Source of the DNA: Streptococcus troglodytae
GTDB taxonomy: Bacteria; Bacillota; Bacilli; Lactobacillales; Streptococcaceae
Assembly: GCF_002355215.1 (NCBI RefSeq)
Contig: NZ_AP014612.1
Location: forward strand, 1,116,001 to 1,180,000
DNA length: 64,000 nucleotides
Reading direction: 5' to 3'
The translations under genes and the position numbers were made by a program. Below are positions 54,134-63,911 of this stretch, piece by piece. Under the pieces are notes generated by a model that saw only the letters and a program-made list of their open reading frames with translations, did no database searches and had not been told where the DNA came from. The first letter of the stretch is position 1, and the number at the start of each line of letters is the position of its first letter.

Positions 54134-55132
54134 CTATAATTTTTCTTGATAAAGCAATTCAATACCAGCTTTTTGCCAGCGTTCCACTAAAAGGTGACTG
54201 TCCCTGTCTTTAAAAGAAAGAGCAATTCCACAATCACCGCCACCAGAACCACTGCTCTTAGCAATAACATCCAGACCCTTCTCAGCTGCTTTTAATTGCC
54301 GTAAACGTTCGGTATAGATAGCTGGATTGAGATTTTCTAAGAGCTGGCTGCTAGTTGCTAAACTTTCTTTTATCACATCTTTTTGACCATTTAGCAAGCC
54401 TTGGGAAAGTTTTTCGACATTTTCCTGACTGACTTTTAAAAAGGATGGGGTGATTGAAGATTTAACAAGGTTAACCATCTCCTTTGAGATAGAGGGCTGT
54501 TTGGTCCAGCCAACGAGAAAATCACAAGCGATTTTAGGATATAAGACCGAAATGCGATAACCCCAATCTCTCTCTAAAACAGTTCTTAAGTCATCAGATA
54601 CTATCCAAGTTCTGACTAATTGGCGGTCAAAAGCTGTAAAATAAACCAAATTATCATAGGTGATGCAAGCCAAATCTCCCATAGAACCATTATCACCACG
54701 CTTAATTAAAGTATAGGCAGCCAGCTTAAAGATAGTATCTGTTGATAGGTCTAACTGATAAAAACGAGAAAGAGCTTTTAGCGTTAGAACGGTGACACTG
54801 CCACTAGAACCAATCCCGAATTTTTTCCCATCGCGTCCCAATTCTCCATTAATTTCTAAGGAAAAAGGGAATAAATCAGCAACTTCTTTTCCCAAAAAAT
54901 TTGCCAAAACCGTAATTGTTTCTTGGATCAGGCTATAATTGGAGTCAACCGCCATACCAACACGATAAGCAAACATATCAGACCAAATCGAAATTGCTTT
55001 GGCAGATTTGATAGTAGCTGTCATATAAATGGGAATGTTTTTAATAATAGCCGACTGACCGGGAGTTAAGACAGCATACTCACCAGCAATATAGAGTTTA
55101 CCGCCTGTTTTTACTTGAATGATATCTACCAT
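54134..55132 (-). CDS. mvaK2: phosphomevalonate kinase
   Basis: Makes mevalonate diphosphate. The 332-aa GHMP kinase has KLYIAGEYAVL at the N-terminus, the ATP loop FGIGSSGSVTVL near residue 105 and the C-terminal KSSGSGGGDCGIAL near residue 293. The ATG at 55132 is one base from the mvaD stop; an earlier in-frame start at 55180 would overlap mvaD and lacks support. Confidence 0.94.
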   Translation of the reverse strand: MVDIIQVKTGGKLYIAGEYAVLTPGQSAIIKNIPIYMTATIKSAKAISIWSDMFAYRVGMAVDSNYSLIQETITVLANFLGKEVADLFPFSLEINGELGRDGKKFGIGSSGSVTVLTLKALSRFYQLDLSTDTIFKLAAYTLIKRGDNGSMGDLACITYDNLVYFTAFDRQLVRTWIVSDDLRTVLERDWGYRISVLYPKIACDFLVGWTKQPSISKEMVNLVKSSITPSFLKVSQENVEKLSQGLLNGQKDVIKESLATSSQLLENLNPAIYTERLRQLKAAEKGLDVIAKSSGSGGGDCGIALSFKDRDSHLLVERWQKAGIELLYQEKL

Positions 55133-55133
55133 A

Positions 55134-56096
55134 TTAGAGTTCCTTCGTTTTAGAAACAATAATCTGATAATCTTGTGCAAAAAGATTAGATAAATGCTCT
55201 AAATCTTCCTCAAGGCACAAAACTTTGACATTAGGACCTGCATCCATGGTAAAATAACACCTTTCACCCTGCTGTCGCAGTTCTTTTACTCTTTCCATAG
55301 CTTGGTAGGAAGTTTTAGTTAAATAAGAAAAAGGAGGATTAGCAGTTCTTGTTGTTGCATGCATGGCTAAAGCATTAGCTTCTGTTAATTCGCCGACTTT
55401 TTCAAAGTCAGCAGCTTTTAAATAGTCCAACATAGCCACATAATCTTTTTCAGATTGGGCAATCCAATCAGCAAAATTTGTTGAGGTCTCTGAACAACGC
55501 TGCATCCCCTGACGACTCGAAATAGGTTTTCTGCTATCGTTCAAAACCAACATAATCATCGCTAACTTTAAATCTGACGGTACAGGATAAATCTCACCTG
55601 AGTCTTTATCCCATGCCGTCAAAGGTCCAAAAAAAGAACGCGAAGAAGAACCTGAAGCAAATTTGGCTATTTGGGCAAGCTCTTTCTGAGTTGCATTTGT
55701 TTCAAAGAATATATTGGCAGCCTTAACCAAAGCTGATAAACCACTAGAACTTGAAGATAAACCAGCTGCCGTCGGCATATTGTTGGAAGTCTCTACCTTA
55801 ACAAAAAAAGGAGTCTTTTTTCTGAAAAAATCCAGAACCTTACTGATTTTTCGGTGCTCTGCTTCATTTTGTAAAATATGATCAATGTAAAATTCATCAG
55901 CTTCTGCATTTTTTAAAAGAGTCAGTCTAGTTTCAGTATACATATTTTCCAAAGTCAAAGAAATACTACTGGTTGCCGGAATCATCTTTTTAGTATTTGT
56001 CTTACCCCAATATTTAATAATAGCAATATTTGCATAAGACTTTACTTTTACAGATTTTTCGGTCACTTTAGAACTTCCCTTCTTAAGATTATTCAT
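55134..56096 (-). CDS. mvaD: diphosphomevalonate decarboxylase
   Basis: Converts mevalonate diphosphate to isopentenyl diphosphate. The 320-aa enzyme shows KSYANIAIIKYWGKTNTK near residue 20, PTAAGLSSSSSGLSALVKA near residue 107 and MDAGPNVKVL near residue 283. It is the first gene of the minus-strand mva operon. Mevalonate kinase, often placed just upstream in streptococci, is not here. Confidence 0.95.
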   Translation of the reverse strand: MNNLKKGSSKVTEKSVKVKSYANIAIIKYWGKTNTKKMIPATSSISLTLENMYTETRLTLLKNAEADEFYIDHILQNEAEHRKISKVLDFFRKKTPFFVKVETSNNMPTAAGLSSSSSGLSALVKAANIFFETNATQKELAQIAKFASGSSSRSFFGPLTAWDKDSGEIYPVPSDLKLAMIMLVLNDSRKPISSRQGMQRCSETSTNFADWIAQSEKDYVAMLDYLKAADFEKVGELTEANALAMHATTRTANPPFSYLTKTSYQAMERVKELRQQGERCYFTMDAGPNVKVLCLEEDLEHLSNLFAQDYQIIVSKTKEL

Positions 56097-56175
56097 TATG
56101 ATTGCATTATCATTTTAATATAAAAATGAGAAAAAAGCGACCTTAAGCAAAAAGAAATTTCTTAACTCATTTACA

Positions 56176-56248
56176 AAAAAGCCTATCTGACTAAAAAATT
56201 CCCTAAGTCAGAATGTTCGTTTCTAACTTAGAGAACTGTAATTCTTTT
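56176..56248 (-). terminator. hairpin region after the hydroquinone-reductase genes
   Basis: Nested inverted repeats near 56190-56240 (CTGACT with AGTCAG, and CTAAGTTAG with CTGACTTAG) with T-rich flanks, between the downstream paralogue and mvaD. Likely a terminator. Confidence 0.5.
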
Positions 56249-56250
56249 TA

Positions 56251-57255
56251 TCAATGCAGTAAAAATTTCTGCTCCGGTGTTTGCGATAAAACTGCCCTAT
56301 CTTGCGGTTGGGACCAAATCGCATCAAAATCAATTTGATCAGCAAAACGGGAATTGAAATCCACAAATAATTTATCCTTATCTTTATCCCAACCACGCGC
56401 GATGGAATGAAAATAAGTATTATGAGCAAAAGCAGGGATGCTATATAAATCACGTGCATAAGCCCAAAGATTAGGATAATCCACAATACGATGCTTAATT
56501 GGCCCAAGATTGCGATAATAATGTGTATCAAAACGAGCTAGGGTCACAAAAAGACGAATATCACTATCTGTCACATAATCACCAAATAAGAAACGGTTGT
56601 TGGCTAAACACTCTTCAATAGTATCCAAAGTATTGTAAAAATCATCAAAAGCCTCATTATATGCTGCCAAAGATTGAGCAAACATCATGCGATAGGTGCC
56701 ATTATTAACATTGAGAAAGAGAATATTATCATTGTAATCATCAATTTGCGCACGCAGCTCCTCAGGATACAAATCTGGTGCACCTGCCTTTTGAAAAGGT
56801 TTAAAAGCCACTTCAAAATAATTGGTTAAGCGATGATAATCATTATTAACGACCTTTTTACTTGTCACATCAACAAGAGCTGGAACTGTACAACGCCCCT
56901 GATAATCAGGATCTGCATTATAATAAAGCTCGCTTAAAAACTGAACACCTGTTACAGGATCTTTATGATCTTCATCATAGACAAATTCCCAGCCGTATTT
57001 CACATTTTCTTTAGAATGCCCAACCAAGTTGATGCTGATAGCGTCTTCCAATCCCAAAAGTTCTCTGACAATAGCAGCACGATTCGACCAGTGACAGCCC
57101 TTAGCCCAAAAAAGACGGTATTTTCCACTTTCGGCTTTTAGATCAGTTGCACCCTGTCCAAAAGGCTGAGTAAAATGATTCTTTTGCCGTTGAAAAGCTC
57201 CATTTTCATCAATTTCTACCTTAGTTTCAATGGGCCTCAATTTAGGTTTTATCAT
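56251..57255 (-). CDS. glutathionyl-hydroquinone reductase family protein, paralogue 2
   Basis: A 334-aa glutathione S-transferase-like protein of the YqjG/ECM4 family. The N-terminal thioredoxin-fold motif reads GCHWSNRAAIVREL near residue 56, keeping the cysteine but changing the usual CPWAHR to CHWSNR. The C-terminal helical domain (FGDYVTDSDIRLFVTLARFD near residue 225) is well conserved. It follows its paralogue directly, so the pair arose by tandem duplication. The altered motif may change activity. Confidence 0.82.
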   Translation of the reverse strand: MIKPKLRPIETKVEIDENGAFQRQKNHFTQPFGQGATDLKAESGKYRLFWAKGCHWSNRAAIVRELLGLEDAISINLVGHSKENVKYGWEFVYDEDHKDPVTGVQFLSELYYNADPDYQGRCTVPALVDVTSKKVVNNDYHRLTNYFEVAFKPFQKAGAPDLYPEELRAQIDDYNDNILFLNVNNGTYRMMFAQSLAAYNEAFDDFYNTLDTIEECLANNRFLFGDYVTDSDIRLFVTLARFDTHYYRNLGPIKHRIVDYPNLWAYARDLYSIPAFAHNTYFHSIARGWDKDKDKLFVDFNSRFADQIDFDAIWSQPQDRAVLSQTPEQKFLLH

Positions 57256-58278
57256 TTACGCCTCCTTTTTGCTAAGCAAAGCACGATTTTGTGCTTGTCG
57301 CCATTCATTTGTATCCGGTCCTTTAGGTAAGATTTGATGCGGATTGATGGTTGCACTGAGATGATAATGTTTCTTGATGTGATCAAAGTGTGTCGTTTCT
57401 TTAAAAGCGGGAATACTGTACAAATCACGCGCATAAGCCCAAAGATTAGGAAAATCAACCAAACGATTGCGATTAAGATTAAAACCATTATAATAAGCAA
57501 CATCAAAACGAGCTAGGGTAACATACAAACGAATATCCGATTCCGTTAACTGATTTCCAAACAAATAACGCGATTGTCCTAAACGCTTTTCCAACCAATC
57601 CAGACGATTAAAGACAAGGTCAAAATTTTCTTCATAGGCTTCTTGGCTGGTCGCAAAACCCGCCTTGTAAACACCATTATTGATCTCATGAAAAATGATG
57701 TCATTCAAGTCATCAATTTGGCTTTGCAAAGCCTGAGGGTAGAGAAGGGGAGCATCTGGTTTATGAAAAGCTGTCCATTGCGTTTCCCAGTAACGGGTCA
57801 GATTGAAATAATCATTGTTAACCAATTGATCTGTTTTAAGATCTACAACAGCTGGTACTGTAAAACGCCCTTGATAAGTAGGATCCGTTTTTAAATAAAT
57901 ATCACTAAGATAATGAATTTTTAAAACAGGGTCTACCCCTTCTTCATCCAAGGTGAAAGCCCAATCCGTTCGCTCCACATCTGTCGGACGAATAGGATCT
58001 ACAACACCAATACTAATAACATCGTCTAGACCCAATAATTTCAATACGATTAACTGGCGATGAGCCCATGGACAAGCATAAGATACCAATAGACGATAGC
58101 GATTTTTTTCAACAGGAAGTTGACCTTCTTTATCACCAAACGAAGTGGTGAACCGGTTTCTCTGACGAATAAAACGCCCACTCTTATCAACTTCCTTAGC
58201 AACAAATTCAGTCGGCATATCAGACATCACCTTCTTCCCAAAAGTGGTTTCTATAACATTCATTTCTTTCAAATCCAA
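57256..58278 (-). CDS. glutathionyl-hydroquinone reductase family protein, paralogue 1
   Basis: A 340-aa member of the same family with the standard active-site motif SYACPWAHRQLIVLKLL near residue 70 and C-terminal FGNQLTESDIRLYVTLARFD near residue 243. The family reduces glutathionyl-hydroquinones with thiol help. The gene is 1 base upstream of the second paralogue and likely co-transcribed with it. Confidence 0.85.
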   Translation of the reverse strand: MDLKEMNVIETTFGKKVMSDMPTEFVAKEVDKSGRFIRQRNRFTTSFGDKEGQLPVEKNRYRLLVSYACPWAHRQLIVLKLLGLDDVISIGVVDPIRPTDVERTDWAFTLDEEGVDPVLKIHYLSDIYLKTDPTYQGRFTVPAVVDLKTDQLVNNDYFNLTRYWETQWTAFHKPDAPLLYPQALQSQIDDLNDIIFHEINNGVYKAGFATSQEAYEENFDLVFNRLDWLEKRLGQSRYLFGNQLTESDIRLYVTLARFDVAYYNGFNLNRNRLVDFPNLWAYARDLYSIPAFKETTHFDHIKKHYHLSATINPHQILPKGPDTNEWRQAQNRALLSKKEA

Positions 58279-58370
58279 AACGATTTAACTGTAAGCTTAT
58301 GATTTGATGTTGTATAAAAACGTTTGTAAATCAGCTGATTTTTTAAGTATCGGAAAAACCTTTTCATCTC

Positions 58371-58856
58371 TCAATACCTCCCCTTCTCATCGTTGAATCG
58401 AAAACCTTCTGGTAAAAAGAAACCTTCTTCTTCCATCCATTGAAGATCTTCTGCTGTTCCCGCTTGAAAATGAGCAAAGGCTGTCTTATTGCGTCGAAAG
58501 CCATATTTTTCATAAAGCGTTAGAGTTTGCGGATGGGTGTAAAGAATAATATTTAAACCTTTTAGTTGCTCCAATAAGTAAAGTATTATCGTGTGACCCA
58601 CATGTTGTTTCTGATAGTCTGGATCAACAGCAATATTGTAAATGGCAGCCTGAGAAACACCATCACTCAGAGCTCTGCCAAGGCCAATAATTCGCTGTTC
58701 ATCTTTGATAAAAACAGTCACATCACTGTTTTTAAAAGCTTGTTCTTGTTTGTTCTCATTGGGTTCACTAATCAGTCCAACTTTCTCTAAAATTTTTGCT
58801 GCTTGCTTATAATCAATTTTATTTGGATCTGTTTCAATCGTATACTTAAAAGTCAT
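58371..58856 (-). CDS. GNAT-family N-acetyltransferase
   Basis: A 161-aa acetyltransferase-fold protein. The acetyl-CoA region is VDPDYQKQHVGHTIILYLLEQL near residue 76, close to the QxxGxG/A pattern. Substrate unknown. It is 12 bases downstream of the binding-protein gene and could be in the same transcript. Confidence 0.8.
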   Translation of the reverse strand: MTFKYTIETDPNKIDYKQAAKILEKVGLISEPNENKQEQAFKNSDVTVFIKDEQRIIGLGRALSDGVSQAAIYNIAVDPDYQKQHVGHTIILYLLEQLKGLNIILYTHPQTLTLYEKYGFRRNKTAFAHFQAGTAEDLQWMEEEGFFLPEGFRFNDEKGRY

Positions 58857-58868
58857 ATGTTTCCCATC

Positions 58869-59714
58869 CTACTTATACGTTGGAGAATAATCCTCTCCAA
58901 AATATTTTTCATTAATTTTCTTAGAAGTCCCATCCTTGACAACTTCTTTTAAAGCTTTATTGATATCTTTAACAAGTCTTTGATTACCTTTTGAAACAAT
59001 TAAATAACTGTAAGGTTCTGCTAAAAGTTCCTTTTTAAGAGAGCCAGAGACAGACTTTGTTTCCAGATTATATTTAAATTCTTTTTGATAATAATCAAAC
59101 ATCGGCTTATCCATCAACAAGAAATCATATTTGCCACTTTCAATAGAGCGCAGTTGTGATGCCAAATCCTCCGCTGAATAATGAAAATCAATTTTTTTAT
59201 GAGTATGTTTTTTATTGTATTCTTCAATGGCAGTTGTCGTATTAACGCCTGTTGAGCCAACAGTTGACAGACCATTTAAATCTGACCATGAATCAACCTT
59301 CTTAGTTAAAGGACTATTTTTCTTAAAAATAACAACATAGGCATTTTTAAAAATGGGATCTGTAAAAAGATAATTTTTCTCACGCTCAGCATTTTTAGCA
59401 AAATTATTCACACCAATTTGATAGCGATCTGAATTAAGACCTGAAAAAATAGATTCAAATTTTGTCTTTTCGATTTTTAATTGATACTGAGGCAGCTTTT
59501 TAAACATGGCCTTTAATAATTCAATATTGTGCCCTGTCAATTTATCATTTTTAACAAAGGTAAAAGGTTTGGGGGCTCCGCCGGTCGCAGCAACAATCGT
59601 CACTGTTTTCTTTGCAGCTGCTGCTTTTTTAGTTTGCTGTCGACTAAAAAGAGCAAAAATTGCCAAAATCAAAAAAATAAAAACCGCCAGTACTGTTCCT
59701 GCTTTCTTCTTCAT
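58869..59714 (-). CDS. amino acid ABC transporter substrate-binding protein
   Basis: A 281-aa type 3 solute-binding protein. The N-terminal hydrophobic segment (about 7-23) is followed by KTVTIVAATGGAPKPFTF and by the binding-protein motifs NNFAKNAEREKNYLFTDP near residue 114 and GSTGVNTTTAIEEY near residue 153. There is no cysteine after the hydrophobic segment, so it is not a typical lipoprotein. The substrate is probably a polar amino acid or cystine. It is at the downstream end of the ABC gene group. Confidence 0.85.
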   Translation of the reverse strand: MKKKAGTVLAVFIFLILAIFALFSRQQTKKAAAAKKTVTIVAATGGAPKPFTFVKNDKLTGHNIELLKAMFKKLPQYQLKIEKTKFESIFSGLNSDRYQIGVNNFAKNAEREKNYLFTDPIFKNAYVVIFKKNSPLTKKVDSWSDLNGLSTVGSTGVNTTTAIEEYNKKHTHKKIDFHYSAEDLASQLRSIESGKYDFLLMDKPMFDYYQKEFKYNLETKSVSGSLKKELLAEPYSYLIVSKGNQRLVKDINKALKEVVKDGTSKKINEKYFGEDYSPTYK

Positions 59715-59867
59715 CGCATGTTCTCCTTTATAAAATAATAATGTCCTCTTACCTGACCATCGCTTAAATACCTCACATCATCTATTTCTTATGAAATGAC
59801 AGAAAATATAGAAAGTCCTTACTAACTTTTTGAACTATTCTTAACGCCAATGCAGTGGAAATTTTCC

Positions 59868-60632
59868 TTACAATATATAATCAACTGAGTAACTATCATC
59901 AGACAAAATCCGTGCTAAAAAGCGACGCGTTCTATCTTCTTTAGGTTTCGAGAAAAATTCTTTTGGCGAAGCTTCTTCAATGATGTGCCCACCATCCATA
60001 AAAACAACATGATTGGCCACATCTTTAGCAAAGCTCATTTCATGCGTGACCACAATCATGGTAACGCCTTCCTCAGCCAATTGCTTCATGACACCCAAAA
60101 CATCACCAATCAATTCAGGATCAAGTGCCGATGTTGGTTCATCAAAAAAGATTAGATCTGGCTTGACCGCAATGGCACGTGCAATCCCAATTCTTTGCTG
60201 CTGACCACCGGATAATTGACTAGGATAATAATTTTTATAACTCAATAAGCCTACTTTTTCAAGAGCTTGTTCTGCAATTTGAATCGCTTGTTCTTTGGGA
60301 ATCTTTCTTGCAGTAATTAAGCCTTCTAAAATATTCTCCAAAGCGGTTTTATTAGCAAAAAGATTATAGTGTTGAAAAACAAAGGCCGTCTTTTGGCGAA
60401 TAGTCAAAATTTCTTTACGATTAAGTGTTGCCAAATCATATGATTGTCCATCCAAAGTTAAATGTCCCTGATCTGCTTTTTCCAAATGATTAAGACAGCG
60501 CAAAAAAGTTGTTTTTCCTGAACCGCTAGGACCCAAAATAACGACAACATCTCCCTTGTTAACAGTCAAACTAACATTGTCAAGAACAAGTTTATCTCCA
60601 AATTGTTTTGATAAATTTTTTATTTCTAACAT
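59868..60632 (-). CDS. amino acid ABC transporter ATP-binding protein
   Basis: A 254-aa ATPase of the polar amino acid uptake family. Walker [10 protein letters not shown] lies near residue 34, the signature [17 protein letters not shown] near residue 139, Walker [15 protein letters not shown] near residue 158 and VVTHEMSFA near residue 193. It lies nine bases after the second permease gene. Confidence 0.94.
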   Translation of the reverse strand: MLEIKNLSKQFGDKLVLDNVSLTVNKGDVVVILGPSGSGKTTFLRCLNHLEKADQGHLTLDGQSYDLATLNRKEILTIRQKTAFVFQHYNLFANKTALENILEGLITARKIPKEQAIQIAEQALEKVGLLSYKNYYPSQLSGGQQQRIGIARAIAVKPDLIFFDEPTSALDPELIGDVLGVMKQLAEEGVTMIVVTHEMSFAKDVANHVVFMDGGHIIEEASPKEFFSKPKEDRTRRFLARILSDDSYSVDYIL

Positions 60633-60641
60633 GTATTCTCC

Positions 60642-61316
60642 TTAAGCAAAACGCTTTTCTAAAGCTGAAAAGCTCCACTGAATCAAACCACAGATAATAA
60701 TATAAATAATGAAAATCACAAGATAAGATTCAAAATATTGATAGCCATGTGCTGCTTCAACCTTAGCTATAGCTGTAATATCCTTAACTGTCATGACAAA
60801 AACAAGTGAAGTTCCCTTAACAATATTAATCACCAAATTACAAAGATTGGGAAGAGCAGACCTCAAAGCCTGCGGGAAAACAATTCTAAGATAACTTTGT
60901 GTCGTTGTTAAACCAATAGACTGAGCTGCTTCCAGCTGCCCCTTATCAACCGTTAAAATAGCAGAGCGTAAAATTTCTGATAGACTTCCTGTTGTCATTA
61001 GACTAAAGATAATAAAAGCATAATAAATAGGATTAAGTTTAAAAATATCCAATCCGCTTGATTTTAAAATGGTATTTAAAACACTGGGTAAAAGACTGTA
61101 AAAAAAGAGAATCAAAAGAATAGGCGGTGTTGCTCTAATAAAAGCTAGATAGATAATCGAAAAAGTCGTCACACCTTTTACCTTGTAAATTCTACCCAAA
61201 GCCAAAAACAAAGCCGGTAAAAAGCTCAGCAGTATAGAGACCATCATGATGGCTAAAGTTACAGGAACACCTTTTAAGGAAAGTAAAAATGTATGAAAAA
61301 TATAAGAAAAATCCAT
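60642..61316 (-). CDS. amino acid ABC transporter permease
   Basis: A 224-aa permease with about five hydrophobic segments and the coupling motif EAAQSIGLTTTQSYLRIVFPQALR near residues 133-156, typical of HisMQ-type permeases. It pairs with the permease directly upstream. Confidence 0.93.
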   Translation of the reverse strand: MDFSYIFHTFLLSLKGVPVTLAIMMVSILLSFLPALFLALGRIYKVKGVTTFSIIYLAFIRATPPILLILFFYSLLPSVLNTILKSSGLDIFKLNPIYYAFIIFSLMTTGSLSEILRSAILTVDKGQLEAAQSIGLTTTQSYLRIVFPQALRSALPNLCNLVINIVKGTSLVFVMTVKDITAIAKVEAAHGYQYFESYLVIFIIYIIICGLIQWSFSALEKRFA

Positions 61317-61324
61317 ATGACCTC

Positions 61325-62017
61325 CTAAGCATTTCCTTTATTAAGACTGTGTTCCATAAAATGTGATACTAGTGATAAAACTAAGGCAATTCCCCAATAA
61401 ATAAGGGCAACAGCTGTATAAGTTTCCAAGGAATAATTGCCCAAATTTCGGCTGATAATTAAATTCCCTGCTCCCATGACATCCACTAAACCGATTGTAT
61501 AGGCTAGAGCTGCATCTTTCATCAAATTTAAAATGGCAGTCGTTATATTGGGTAAGGCGATTTTAAAAGTCTGTGGCAAAAGAATACGCTTAAAGGTTTG
61601 AAAGCCAGTTAAACCAATACTGAGACCGGCTTCTAATTGCCCTTTAGGTACAGCTAAATAAGCTGATTTGAAAACTTCAGAAATTGAAGCCGCAAATAGT
61701 AATACCATAGTTACAACAACAAAAATAGTGCGCGGCCAATCGTCAACATCCAAATGAAGCCACCAAGTCAGAAATTCTGGCAAACCGTAAAAGACTAGAA
61801 ACAACAAAACAATCGGGGGTGTGCATCTCAAAATAAAAACATATCCTTTAGCAAAGGCTGCCCTGCTGCTTTTAGAATCCATTTGTGCCCAAGCTAGTCC
61901 TGCTCCTAATAAAGAACCCAAAAGAACAGTTAAAAAAATGACCCACAACGTTAAAGGAAGAGCATTTAAAATAGTTGGTAAAAATTTAAAAACATAAGAT
62001 GGTGTATAAGAAACCAT
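61325..62017 (-). CDS. amino acid ABC transporter permease
   Basis: A 230-aa HisMQ-type permease, paralogous to its neighbour, with RCTPPIVLLFLVFYGLPE near residue 64 and the coupling motif EAGLSIGLTGFQTFKRILLPQ near residue 133. It lies between a binding-protein gene and the second permease, nine bases from each. Confidence 0.93.
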   Translation of the reverse strand: MVSYTPSYVFKFLPTILNALPLTLWVIFLTVLLGSLLGAGLAWAQMDSKSSRAAFAKGYVFILRCTPPIVLLFLVFYGLPEFLTWWLHLDVDDWPRTIFVVVTMVLLFAASISEVFKSAYLAVPKGQLEAGLSIGLTGFQTFKRILLPQTFKIALPNITTAILNLMKDAALAYTIGLVDVMGAGNLIISRNLGNYSLETYTAVALIYWGIALVLSLVSHFMEHSLNKGNA

Positions 62018-62026
62018 ACAGACCCC

Positions 62027-62880
62027 CTATTTTGTAACATAATTAAAGACATCTTCTCCAAAATACTTCTTAGACAGTTTGGCTAAAGTTCCATCCTTCT
62101 TCAATTCTTTCACAGCCTTATTGTAAGCTTTAACAAACTTTTGATTGGCTTTATTACGATGAATCAATGGGTAAGTTTCGATACCTTTATAAGGAATCCA
62201 AGTCAACTTATCAGCGTACTTATGATAAGCACCATCCTTATCCTTCACAGCCTGTTTAAAGGAGAGTTTTATATCAAAATAAGCATCATAACGCCCCTCT
62301 AAAACCCAGGCATAAGCATCTGCAACCGTAAAACTTTCTGCTGATTTCAAGTCAATTGGAGTATCTTTATGTTTTTTGTTGTAAGCCTCAATAACATTCC
62401 ACTGGGCATTTTGCGGAGAGATAGGAACAAGTTTGCCCCCTGATTTCGCAAAAGAATTAATACCAGTAATTGTTTTTCTTCATCTTTCCTAATAGTCAAG
62501 CCGATGACACTGGCACCAAGAGCATCTTTAGGGATAATAAATTTTTGGGCACGCTCTTTTGTATACCAAGCCCCTTTAGTCCCAATATCATACTTTCCCG
62601 ATTCGAGTCCAATAAGCAAATCCTCATCACTTGTTCCTGTATATTTAAATTTATAATCAGGCAGTTTTTTATCAATAGCTTTTAAAACGTCTACTTCATA
62701 GCCTGTATTTTCTCCCTTGTCATTCACATAGTCATAGGGAGCATAATTTTGAGTATGAGCCACCTTTAAAGTAGTCACTTTCCTATTAGCACCGTTTCCC
62801 GCCAATTGACGTCCAATAATCGTCCCGCCAATAAGAAGCAGCAATACGCCTCCTGCAACAATCCATGTTTTCTTAGTCAT
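62027..62880 (-). CDS. amino acid ABC transporter substrate-binding protein, one frameshift
   Basis: After repair a 284-aa type 3 binding protein. A hydrophobic start (about 5-23) without a lipobox cysteine is followed by VAHTQNYAPYDYVNDKGENTG and DVLKAIDKKLPDY, and the C-terminal half contains ESFTVADAYAWVLEGRYDAY and KKYFGEDVF. The frame breaks at T run 62473-62477; one more base restores EEKTITGINSFAKSGGKL. This is the upstream member of two binding proteins around one transporter; S. mutans annotations call such a gene atmA, from memory. Confidence 0.88.
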
Positions 62881-62903
62881 TTGAATAGTCTCCTTCTTTC
62901 ATC

Positions 62904-63911
62904 TTATAAAGTTACCGCTTCTTTAACCCAAGCAATACGCTCAGCAGCAATATCACTTGGAATCGTACAATCTGCTCCTATAACAGTGGCTAACGGACCA
63001 GACTCTTGCAAGAGTTTTCTTACTTCAGTTTGAATGTCATCCTTACTTCCTTTATAGAGAATACCGTCTTTAGTGTTAACAAACCCTCCCAAAACGGTTT
63101 TACCGCCAAAAAGTTTACGGCCTTGAGCTAAACTGATACCTTCCGGACCAACAGCCCAATTAAAGACTTGAGCTGGATAATCCTTGAAGAGTTTGATATC
63201 ATTGCTTGCTCCTTCATAACCACAGATATGAAGAACAGTTAGACCTTGAACTTGCTGAGCAGCCTCAATAATGGTCAAATCGCTAGGTGTAATATAGTTC
63301 CGATAGTCCTCAGACGTTACATTGCTGTCTTGAATGGATTGTACACTGAAATAAACCCCTTCAATACCAGCTTCTTCAATAATTTTTTTCGTCAAGATAG
63401 CAATGTCCCCAGCGATGACATTTAAAACCTTTTTTAAAGTTTGGGCATCTTCCTTCAAAAACTGAGCAATAATGGCATCACCGTGAGCTACCTGTCCCGA
63501 TAATTGCCACTTAAGATAAGTGACTGGAGCAAAAATATTATAAATAGCCACAATATCTTCAGTAAAACTTTCTTTAATAGCCTTAACTAACTGCACTTGT
63601 TGATCAAACCAAGGGTGATTGTCACCAATAGAAGAAATATTAGCTAATTCTTGAATTGACGTAACATTTTTATGAATCAATTCGTTAGGATAAGTGAAAA
63701 AACCATCGCTCATCAATTTGATAAAATCAGGTTCTACTTCTTTAATAAATTTTTGATGCCCTTGAAGATTCTTCTTAAAAAGTTCTGGATTATTGAGACC
63801 TTGTCCAAATTCTTCTTCTGCTAAAAAATGATACCAAAAACCAACAGGAACTTTGTCTACCTTTTCACCTTTAAAAGCCTTTAAGACCCATTCTTTCTTA
63901 CTGTTTGCCAT
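62904..63911 (-). CDS. uroporphyrinogen decarboxylase-like protein
   Basis: A 335-aa TIM-barrel protein of the UroD family. KVPVGFWYHFLAEEEF near residue 20 and the C-terminal GGKTVLGGFVNTKDGIL near residue 268 with HICGYEGAS near residue 228 fit the methyltransferase-like branch more than haem synthesis, and no haem genes are nearby. The ATG at 63911 has AAGGAG nine bases upstream. It leads the ABC transporter genes on the same strand and may be co-transcribed, hinting at methylated-compound or amino acid metabolism. Confidence 0.82.
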   Translation of the reverse strand: MANSKKEWVLKAFKGEKVDKVPVGFWYHFLAEEEFGQGLNNPELFKKNLQGHQKFIKEVEPDFIKLMSDGFFTYPNELIHKNVTSIQELANISSIGDNHPWFDQQVQLVKAIKESFTEDIVAIYNIFAPVTYLKWQLSGQVAHGDAIIAQFLKEDAQTLKKVLNVIAGDIAILTKKIIEEAGIEGVYFSVQSIQDSNVTSEDYRNYITPSDLTIIEAAQQVQGLTVLHICGYEGASNDIKLFKDYPAQVFNWAVGPEGISLAQGRKLFGGKTVLGGFVNTKDGILYKGSKDDIQTEVRKLLQESGPLATVIGADCTIPSDIAAERIAWVKEAVTL

